A DNA stretch of 64,000 nt. Source: Oceanidesulfovibrio indonesiensis (GTDB lineage Bacteria; Desulfobacterota; Desulfovibrionia; Desulfovibrionales; Desulfovibrionaceae). The notes below the pieces were generated by a model, which saw only the letters and a list, made by a program, of their open reading frames with translations, did not search any database and was not told the DNA's origin. The translations under genes were made by a program, and so were the position numbers. Below are positions 57,513 through 64,000 of the stretch, piece by piece (position 1 is the stretch's first letter; each line of letters starts with the position of its first letter). The DNA lies in contig NZ_QMIE01000010.1 in assembly GCF_007625075.1 (NCBI RefSeq), positions 62,001-126,000 on the forward strand, read 5' to 3'.

Positions 57513-58598
57513 TCAGCCCAGGCCGAGCTGCCGCAGCATGGCCGGATTTTCTGGCCAGTTCTCCTTGACCTTGACCCATACCTCCAGGTGGACCTTGCGG
57601 CCCAGCATGTCCATGAGCTCATGGCGCGTCTTGGTGGCTGCCTCCTTGAGCACACGGCCGTCCTTGCCGATGACGATGCGTTTATGTGCCTGGCGGGCCA
57701 CATAGACCACGGCGCTTATCAGCACACGCCCTGTCTCGGGCTCCTCCTCCCACTCCTCGATATCCACGGCCAGGGAGTAGGGGACTTCCTGGCGGGTGGC
57801 GTCGAACAGCTTCTCGCGCAGCAGTTCCGAGGCCATAAAGCGCATCGGCGCCGTGGACACCTGGTCCGGCGGAAACAGCGGCGAAGACTCTGGAAGGTGT
57901 TCGATCATCGTTTCCAGGAGCGGCGGCAACCCTTCGGCGCGCAGGGCGGATATGGGGAACAGGGTCGCGCCGGGAAGCATTTCCGCCAGTTCCTCCATAA
58001 TGGGCAGCAGTGCATCCTTGGGCTTGACGATGTCCACCTTGTTCAGGGCCACGAGCAGTGGACGGCCGGAGTCGAGTATCGGTTCGGCAAGCTCTCGGAC
58101 CTCCTCCATGAAAGCGGGGGTACGGCTCGCGGCAAAGGCCATGTCCAGAACCAGCACCACGATATCCGCACCGGAAAGCGCCTGCCATGCGGACTGCAGC
58201 AGGGCGCGGTTCATGCGGCCGCCGCGATGGTGCAGCCCGGGGGTGTCGAAAAATACGAGCTGGGCATCCTGCCGCGTGAGTATGCCGGTCACCTGCGTTC
58301 GCGTGGTCTGCGGCTTGGAAGTCACTATGGCGACCTTCTGACCCACCATGGCGTTGAGCAGGGTGGACTTGCCGGCGTTGGGAGGCCCCAGCAGCGCTAT
58401 CCATCCAGCGCGATAGCCTTCGGGAACGTCGAAATCCTCGGGCATGGCTATTTCACGGCCGGGCAGATTGGTCGGATCAAAGTACTCCGGATCGAACTCC
58501 AGATCCTCAGGCATGAGATCGTCATGCCCGAAGTCGGTGGATTCCTCGGGGTGTTCGTCGTTGGGAAATGCGTCGTTGTGTTTTGTTTCGTCATTCAT
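57513..58598 (-). CDS. era: Ribosome-maturation GTPase Era with acidic N-terminal extension
   Basis: Era binds 16S rRNA 3' end and helps 30S assembly. The 361-residue protein has G1 GPPNAGKSTLLN (near 71-82), G2 PQTTRTQVTG, G3 DTPGLHH, G4 NKVD, and a C-terminal KH domain (KRIVIGKDGRVLKEAATKTR). It starts with about 60 extra residues containing roughly 20 Asp/Glu and few basic residues; E. coli Era starts about 10 residues before G1. The gap to yggS is 252 bases and holds nothing convincing. Confidence 0.95.
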   Translation of the reverse strand: MNDETKHNDAFPNDEHPEESTDFGHDDLMPEDLEFDPEYFDPTNLPGREIAMPEDFDVPEGYRAGWIALLGPPNAGKSTLLNAMVGQKVAIVTSKPQTTRTQVTGILTRQDAQLVFFDTPGLHHRGGRMNRALLQSAWQALSGADIVVLVLDMAFAASRTPAFMEEVRELAEPILDSGRPLLVALNKVDIVKPKDALLPIMEELAEMLPGATLFPISALRAEGLPPLLETMIEHLPESSPLFPPDQVSTAPMRFMASELLREKLFDATRQEVPYSLAVDIEEWEEEPETGRVLISAVVYVARQAHKRIVIGKDGRVLKEAATKTRHELMDMLGRKVHLEVWVKVKENWPENPAMLRQLGLG

Positions 58599-58723
58599 CT
58601 TTCGGGAAGTGTCTCAGCAATCCGGGATAGTCAAGGGCATAATGGCTGTAGAGGCGGAATTTCAGGGCGTCGCTTGTGTCATCAGAATGATTACGATATG
58701 AAAACAACACAGAGGAGAAAGCA

Positions 58724-59059
58724 ATGGTCAAGAAAGTCAAGTCGGTACGTGTTCCGCCGGAACTTGAGGAGCTCGATCTGACCCGCCTGGTCAAAGAGTG
58801 CGAGGGCTACCTGCGCGATCTGGAGTCCGCCAGCCTGCTCAAGGCCCAGGGAGATGATGAGGCCTCCAACGCGCTGCTCGCCGCCCGGCGCGACGATTTA
58901 GGGCGTAAAATTGCTCGCCTCGTGCTTCAGGCGCGGGCCCGCTACGGCCTGTTGCGGCATATCGACAAGGCCGATGTGGAAGGCGATGCAACCGGGTCTG
59001 CGGGACCAGCTGGGTCTACGGGATCGGGGGAGACTGCGCCGGGGTCTTCGACGACCTGA
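58724..59059 (+). CDS. Small helical protein of unknown function
   Basis: The 111-residue product is basic at the start (MVKKVKSVRVPPELEELDL) then helical and charged (residues about 20-85), with a low-complexity Gly/Ser/Thr/Ala/Pro tail (about 86-111). No membrane segment, Cys or catalytic motif is visible. AGGAG precedes the ATG. It is divergent from era and converges with sfsA. I do not recognise a family. Confidence 0.7.
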   Translation: MVKKVKSVRVPPELEELDLTRLVKECEGYLRDLESASLLKAQGDDEASNALLAARRDDLGRKIARLVLQARARYGLLRHIDKADVEGDATGSAGPAGSTGSGETAPGSSTT

Positions 59060-59070
59060 ACAGGTGTCCG

Positions 59071-59802
59071 TCAGGGGCAGCATGGGCGCGGAGCGAGCGG
59101 CAGCCGTTCGCCCAGGGCAATGCCGTGCTCGTCCACATGGGCCACATAGGGCCACACCTCCACGCCGGCATCGATGCCGGCGTACAGAGCCGCAGCGAAC
59201 AACGGGTCGATGAAATCCGCCGGCGCGAAGCATCGTCCGTCCGTCCGTTGCACCAGACAGAAAATGCCGGCCCGATATCCGGCGGCGGCGAGCGTTGCCA
59301 GCTCCAGCAGGTGCTTCCTGCCACGCTCCGTGGCTGCGTCGGGAAAATACGCTACCTCCTCCTCCACCAATGTTACATTCTTTGCCTCCAGCCAGCAGGT
59401 GGGCGAGCCGTATCCTTCGAGCCTGCCATCGAACCGCGAAGCACCGGAGCGCTTCTCGGGCGTGAAGGTGTGATATCCGCACAAGCCAAACTCCTCGCGC
59501 ATGGACGGGCAACGCATCACGGCGGCGAGCATGCGGTTGGGTGTGGATGTGTTCACGCCGACCCACATGTCGTCCACCCGGATGGCTTCCAACGTGCAGG
59601 GAAGTTTACGGTTCGGGTTGGACGAGGTGGAGAAGAGCGCCTTTCGCCCCTCGCGAACGAGTCCGACCATGGAGCCGGAGTTGTTCGTATGCGCCAGAAA
59701 CGTGCGGCCGTCATGGTCGCGGGCGTGTATGATGAAACGTTTTTCCCGGGATACGATCTGGGCCTCGAAGGTATCAGGTGGGTGCGAAATAACGAGTTTC
59801 AC
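59071..59802 (-). CDS. sfsA: SfsA family protein
   Basis: SfsA proteins have a nuclease-like PD-(D/E)xK fold and a putative DNA/regulatory role; their true function is uncertain. The product is about 243 residues from the GTG at 59802. It has the family pattern RFIIHARDHDGRTFLAHTNN, GSMVGLVREG, EAKNVTLVEEEVAYFPDA and FDGRLEGYGS. The GTG start matches other SfsA N-termini; a TTG-led longer frame (to 59850) is less likely. It converges with the small unknown gene. Confidence 0.88.
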   Translation of the reverse strand: MKLVISHPPDTFEAQIVSREKRFIIHARDHDGRTFLAHTNNSGSMVGLVREGRKALFSTSSNPNRKLPCTLEAIRVDDMWVGVNTSTPNRMLAAVMRCPSMREEFGLCGYHTFTPEKRSGASRFDGRLEGYGSPTCWLEAKNVTLVEEEVAYFPDAATERGRKHLLELATLAAAGYRAGIFCLVQRTDGRCFAPADFIDPLFAAALYAGIDAGVEVWPYVAHVDEHGIALGERLPLAPRPCCP

Positions 59803-59967
59803 GGTGTGGATTCCGGAAGGCTGATGGTGTGTGGTTCGGATCAAGAACAAATACCTGGAGAAAAAGACTGGCGCGCCGCGGCGTGAAGGAGTATGGGGCC
59901 GGGAAGGCGAACAGGACAGATATACCTAGAACCACAGGCCGTCAGCACATTTTTTGAGGTGGATTCA

Positions 59968-61143
59968 ATGAGAATTGCGAAGCGTCTTCAGGAACTCAAG
60001 CCTTCCGCCACAATGGCCGTTTCGGCCAAAGCCATGGAGCTCAGGGCCCAGGGCAAAGAAATCATCAGCCTTTCGGTGGGCGAAACCGATTTTCCTACAC
60101 CGGAGCATGTCCGCACCGCGGCAAAGGCGGCCATAGACGAAGGATATGCCCGCTACACCCAGGTTCCCGGGCTGCCGGAGCTCCGCGAGGCCGTTGCCGG
60201 CTACTTCAACAAAACGACTGGCACGAGCGCCGAAGGCAAGCATACCATTGTCACCAACGGCGGCAAGCAGGGCCTTTTCAACTTGTTCCAGAGCCTGCTC
60301 GATCCCGGCGACGAGGTCTTGGTGCCGTCGCCGTACTGGGTTTCCTACCCGGCCATGATCCAGCTGGCTCAGGGCGTCACCGTCACGGTGCCGACCACGT
60401 CGGAGAAGGGATTCAAGGCAAGCGTCGAAGATTTCCGGGCAGCGTTGACGGACAAGACGCGCGTGCTCCTGTTCAACTCGCCGTCCAACCCCACGGGCGC
60501 AGCATATACGCGCGATGAGATCGACGCGATCATGGAGTTCGCCCTGGAAAAGGGCCTCTATATCATTTCCGACGAGATATACGACCAGCTCGTCTACCCG
60601 CCGGCCGAACACGCATCGCTGGCCCCGTGGTGGGAAAAGGCGCCGGAGAACGTCGCCGTGATGAATGGCCTTTCCAAGTCCTTCAGCATGACAGGCTGGC
60701 GCGTGGGGTACTGTCTCGCCCACGAAGATATGGTCAAAGCACTCAGCAAAATCCAGGGCCAGTCCACCTCCTGCGTCAACGTCATTGCCCAGAAGGCGGC
60801 CATTGCCGCGCTCAACGGCCCACTGGACGAACTCAAGGCCATGCGCGAGATATTCATGCGCCGCCGGGACCTGCTGCTCGATCGTCTGAACGGCTGGTCC
60901 GGAGTGAGCTGTCCTACACCCGAGGGCGCGTTCTACGTGTTTCCGGATTTTTCCTCGTTGTATGACGCCGCGCGTCCGGATTCCACTTCGCTGTGCACCT
61001 GGCTGCTGGAGGAAGCGGGAGTAGCCGCCGTGCCGGGCGCTGCATTCGGCGAAGATCGCTGCATCCGGCTGTCGTATGCGCTGGACGATGCCGCGCTCAT
61101 GGAGGCGCTGGACCGCATCGGCCGCGCCTTGGGTCTGGGCTGA
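59968..61143 (+). CDS. Aspartate aminotransferase, class I
   Basis: The PLP enzyme transfers the amino group between aspartate and 2-oxoglutarate, or a related pair. The 391-residue product has the class I block ISLSVGETDFPTPEHV, the PLP-binding Lys in GLSKSFSMTGWRVGY (near 233), and LLFNSPSNPTGAAYT. It resembles the Thermus/Bacillus AspC group (Ib) that also handles prephenate in some bacteria. GAGG precedes ATG 59968. The following HK gene is about 120 bases away. Confidence 0.93.
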   Translation: MRIAKRLQELKPSATMAVSAKAMELRAQGKEIISLSVGETDFPTPEHVRTAAKAAIDEGYARYTQVPGLPELREAVAGYFNKTTGTSAEGKHTIVTNGGKQGLFNLFQSLLDPGDEVLVPSPYWVSYPAMIQLAQGVTVTVPTTSEKGFKASVEDFRAALTDKTRVLLFNSPSNPTGAAYTRDEIDAIMEFALEKGLYIISDEIYDQLVYPPAEHASLAPWWEKAPENVAVMNGLSKSFSMTGWRVGYCLAHEDMVKALSKIQGQSTSCVNVIAQKAAIAALNGPLDELKAMREIFMRRRDLLLDRLNGWSGVSCPTPEGAFYVFPDFSSLYDAARPDSTSLCTWLLEEAGVAAVPGAAFGEDRCIRLSYALDDAALMEALDRIGRALGLG

Positions 61144-61263
61144 AAACAGACCCCTGGAACTCTCCGCGACGTTCCCGTATCCTGCCACGGATTCCATCAA
61201 GCCGTTCTGGATCGGGAACGTCCCGCTCCGGCGTGAAGCCTTCCGGAGTATTTGCACATCATT

Positions 61264-62724
61264 ATGCCTGACAAGAAAACGCAAGCTGCGAACCCGGGCG
61301 ACTCATTCGCCACGGCGTTCGGGTTCACCAAGATCCTCTCGCTTTCATCTCTTGTGCTCATTCTGGCCACAGGTCTCATCTTGTCCGTGGTCATCGCCAA
61401 CTCTGCCCGACAGACTTTGCTTGAAAAACAGGAGCAATTCGCCACCCTCCTGGCCGAAAACCTGAACCACCAGATATACCGCCGCTTCATCCTGCCCACG
61501 CTCATCGGGTTCGGCTCCATCGAACTTTCCCAGGAAGCCCAGTACGATCGGCTTGAGCGAACCATCGAGTCGGCCACACGTGGTCTCAACATCAGAAATC
61601 TTCGTATATATGACCTCGAAGGAGCGGTGAGCTTCTCCACGGATCGTGCGGAGGTGGGCAACACTGTGCTGGCTGATGGCAAGGTGCTGGGGACTATCGA
61701 CAATCTGGGAAAGACGTTCGACATCGACTCCGAAATATCTCAATGGTGGGGTATATTTCTTTTGGATATCGAAGAGGACTCCGTGGTGCTGCGTACGGTG
61801 TACCCTCTGCGCATGGAAGATGATCTCGTGGGGCCGGAACGCAGAAAGGGACCGCTTATCGGCGTGCTTGAGCTGCGCCAGGACATTTCCGAAGACTACA
61901 AGACCGTTTTGCGTTTTCAACGCGTTATTCTTGCGGCTTCTTTGGTAAGTTCCCTTGGTCTTTTCCTAATGCTGCTTGCGATAATCCGTAAGGTGGACCG
62001 CTCAAACGCTGAGCGCATCAAGGAACGGAACCGGCTGGAACGCGAGCTCCACCAGAGCGAAAAGCTTGCCTCCATGGGCCGTATGGTCGCCGGCATCGCC
62101 CACGAGATTCGCAACCCGCTCGGCATCATCCGCTCAAGCGCCGAACTGCTGCTCAAGAAAACCGGATCCAAGGATGATCTTCAGGCCCGCATGCTCAAGG
62201 CTATCCACGACGAGTCCAAACGGCTCTCCCAGACCGTCAACGACTTCCTCGACTACGCCAGACCCCGCGAGGGCAAGCGAGACCCCGTTGATGTGGGCAG
62301 GCTCCTTGAGCAGGCGCTTGTGTTTTTGGAGCCCGAGTGCGAGAAGAACAACGTGGTGGTGGAAAAGGAATACGAGCAGGAGCAGGGCCGCATCATGGTG
62401 CGCGGGGATAAGGATCTGCTCTACCGCGCGTTCTACAACATCCTGACCAACGCCATGCAGGCCATGGCCGGACCGGGTACGATCCATGTGCGGTCCGAGA
62501 AGAACGATGGTCGCCTTCTTGTGGAGTTCGTAGACACCGGTCCCGGCTTCGACGAAAACTCCCTGGACAAACTGGCTGATCCGTTCTTCACCACAAAGGA
62601 CAACGGCACCGGGCTCGGGCTGACCATCCTCAAGAACATCGTGGAAAGCCACGGCGGCTCACTCGGGCTGGACAACGCGCCTGAAGGCGGCGCCAGGGTC
62701 CGGATCAGTCTGCCCCTCGCCTGA
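61264..62724 (+). CDS. Membrane sensor histidine kinase (ZraS/NtrB-like)
   Basis: The protein of about 486 residues has a first helix near 23-45, a periplasmic sensor of about 155 residues, a second helix ([21 protein letters not shown]) and a cytoplasmic DHp with [19 protein letters not shown] (His in AHEIRNP) and ATPase boxes TNAMQAMAG and DTGPGF...GTGLGL. It pairs with the sigma-54 regulator 22 bases downstream. An in-frame TTG at 61252 is an alternative start. The ligand is unknown. Confidence 0.92.
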   Translation: MPDKKTQAANPGDSFATAFGFTKILSLSSLVLILATGLILSVVIANSARQTLLEKQEQFATLLAENLNHQIYRRFILPTLIGFGSIELSQEAQYDRLERTIESATRGLNIRNLRIYDLEGAVSFSTDRAEVGNTVLADGKVLGTIDNLGKTFDIDSEISQWWGIFLLDIEEDSVVLRTVYPLRMEDDLVGPERRKGPLIGVLELRQDISEDYKTVLRFQRVILAASLVSSLGLFLMLLAIIRKVDRSNAERIKERNRLERELHQSEKLASMGRMVAGIAHEIRNPLGIIRSSAELLLKKTGSKDDLQARMLKAIHDESKRLSQTVNDFLDYARPREGKRDPVDVGRLLEQALVFLEPECEKNNVVVEKEYEQEQGRIMVRGDKDLLYRAFYNILTNAMQAMAGPGTIHVRSEKNDGRLLVEFVDTGPGFDENSLDKLADPFFTTKDNGTGLGLTILKNIVESHGGSLGLDNAPEGGARVRISLPLA

Positions 62725-62746
62725 GGCCAGGATACACGTACCAACC

Positions 62747-64000
62747 ATGCCGACGCATATACTCTGTATAGACGACGAACCGAACTACGTGCTCGTCCTC
62801 GAAGCCCTGCTTACCGAGGAAGGGTACTCGGTCACGGCCCTGTCCGATCCGGAAACCGCTCTCGCCTACCTCGACGAATCCGAGGTGGACGTGGTCATCA
62901 CGGACATGAAGATGCCCAAGCTCTCCGGACAGGGCGTGCTCGACCACGTAAAGAAGAATTACCCGTACATACCGGTGATGATCATGACCGCCTACGGCTC
63001 CATCGAAGGCGCCGTGGAGGCCATGAAGCTGGGTGCGTTCGATTATATCACCAAGCCTTTCGCCAACGAGGAACTGCTGCTCTCAGTGCGCAAGGCAGCA
63101 CAGATGGCCGAGGCCCAGCGGCAGTACCGGGTGCTCCAGGAAAGCCTGGGACAGCGCTTTGGCAAGCATCAGATCCTCGGCACCTCCAAGGTCATGCAGA
63201 ACGTGCTGGCCATGATCGACCGCGCGGGCCCGTCCAAGGCCACGGTGCTCATCACAGGCGAGTCCGGTACGGGCAAGGAACTCGTGGCAAAGGCCATCCA
63301 CTTCTCATCCCCCCGGAGCAAGGGACCGTTTATCTCCGTGAATTGCGCCGCCCTCAACCCCGGCGTGCTCGAAAGCGAGCTGTTCGGCCATGAGAAGGGC
63401 TCCTTCACCGGCGCCGTGGCGCGTAAGCGCGGCCGGTTCGAGTTGGCTCATGGCGGCACGCTCTTTCTCGATGAGATCGGCGAGTTGAGCCAGGACATGC
63501 AGGTAAAGCTGCTGCGCGTCCTGCAGGAGCGGACCTTCGAGCGCGTGGGCGGAACAGAGTCCATCAGCGTGGATATCAGACTGGTGGCGGCAACGAACAA
63601 GGACCTGCCTGAAGCCGTGAAGAATGGGGGATTCCGCGAGGACCTCTATTATCGACTGAACGTAATACAAATTGAAATACCGGCCCTGCGTGAACGGCGC
63701 GAAGACATTCCGCTGCTCGCATCTTCCTTTGCCGAGAAGTATGCCGAGGAGAACGAAACCGCGCACAAGACGTTCTCGCCCGAGGCCATCGGCTATCTCA
63801 TGGGGTATGAGTGGCCGGGCAATGTCCGCCAGTTGGAGAACGTGGTGGAGCGGTGCATGGTGCTTGCCGGCTCCGATGTCATCGGCGTGGAAGATCTGCC
63901 GGCCGAGATCAAGGACGAGGAGGCGCAGTTCAAGTCCGCCGTGGATCTGCTGCCGGTGAAGCTGGACCTTTCCGACACCCTGGAGAAGATCGAAGCCGCC
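62747..64000 (+). CDS. Sigma-54-dependent response regulator, 3' end outside window
   Basis: The NtrC/ZraR-type activator pairs with the upstream kinase. 418 residues are visible. Residues 1-120 form a receiver (acidic [10 protein letters not shown], Asp in VITDMKMPK, Lys in YITKPF). Residues about 140-380 form the AAA+ domain, with Walker [15 protein letters not shown] loop (a variant of GAFTGA) and Walker B GTLFLDE. The C-terminal Fis helix-turn-helix would lie beyond the edge. The target promoters cannot be seen here. Confidence 0.95.
   Translation, partial: MPTHILCIDDEPNYVLVLEALLTEEGYSVTALSDPETALAYLDESEVDVVITDMKMPKLSGQGVLDHVKKNYPYIPVMIMTAYGSIEGAVEAMKLGAFDYITKPFANEELLLSVRKAAQMAEAQRQYRVLQESLGQRFGKHQILGTSKVMQNVLAMIDRAGPSKATVLITGESGTGKELVAKAIHFSSPRSKGPFISVNCAALNPGVLESELFGHEKGSFTGAVARKRGRFELAHGGTLFLDEIGELSQDMQVKLLRVLQERTFERVGGTESISVDIRLVAATNKDLPEAVKNGGFREDLYYRLNVIQIEIPALRERREDIPLLASSFAEKYAEENETAHKTFSPEAIGYLMGYEWPGNVRQLENVVERCMVLAGSDVIGVEDLPAEIKDEEAQFKSAVDLLPVKLDLSDTLEKIEAA

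Overview
The window is a 64 kb piece of chromosome from a GC-rich, Gram-negative, flagellated and probably anaerobic bacterium. It is most likely a Desulfovibrionales member (Desulfovibrio-type sulfate reducer, Desulfobacterota). The case for this is the gene order TPR lipoprotein-gyrA-gyrB-dnaN-dnaA, a class II (B12-dependent) ribonucleotide reductase, a four-subunit ferredoxin-linked 2-oxoacid oxidoreductase, fmt followed by DUF116 and rsmB, and the era/yggS/motA/motB/fliL-N-O-P-Q cluster. The species assignment is inference; no rRNA or tRNA gene lies in the window.

Layout. 1-1382 (-): 3'-truncated receiver-PAS-histidine kinase. 1.4-9.9 kb (-): replication block (TPR lipoprotein, gyrA, gyrB, dnaN, dnaA). 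9.9-12.2 kb: a possible damaged small ORF, a PilZ gene, a solitary TolQ-type channel and a YdcZ-type membrane protein. 12.3-15.0 kb: complete phage-shock module, pspABC (-) read from a sigma-54 site and divergent pspF (+). 15.1-30.1 kb (+): MFS transporter, nrdJ, ftsEX, ilvD, a methyltransferase, hisS-aspS, def-fmt-DUF116-rsmB. 30.1-33.8 kb (-): DUF1992 gene and an Mla/MCE lipid transporter (mlaEFD plus a PqiC-type lipoprotein). 33.8-38.7 kb: segregation region with parS, heptose kinase, parB, an opposite-strand Zn-ribbon gene, parA, a second parS, a small XXXCH protein and a UDP-glucuronate-type epimerase. 39.0-43.6 kb (-): slipin, NfeD, an unknown protein, coaBC and a lipoprotein. 43.8-48.5 kb (+): queA, korDABC, aroE. 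48.6-51.2 kb: MltD-type transglycosylase and rlmB. 51.3-58.6 kb (-): flagellar export and stator genes with yggS and era upstream. 58.7 kb to the end: small unknown gene, sfsA, aspartate aminotransferase, and a sensor kinase/sigma-54 response regulator pair cut by the right edge.

The genes fit an origin-proximal chromosomal region: replication (dnaA, dnaN, gyrase), segregation (ParABS) and division (FtsEX) lie within about 38 kb, mixed with translation and envelope genes. I see no insertion sequence, prophage, CRISPR array or defence island. The more unusual features are two near-perfect parS sites, one beside DnaA-box-like sequences; a Zn-ribbon gene that splits parA from parB; a small protein ending in a heme motif without its first cysteine; two adjacent MotB paralogues; a proline/glutamine-linked unknown protein downstream of coaBC; and an Era GTPase with a long acidic N-terminal extension.
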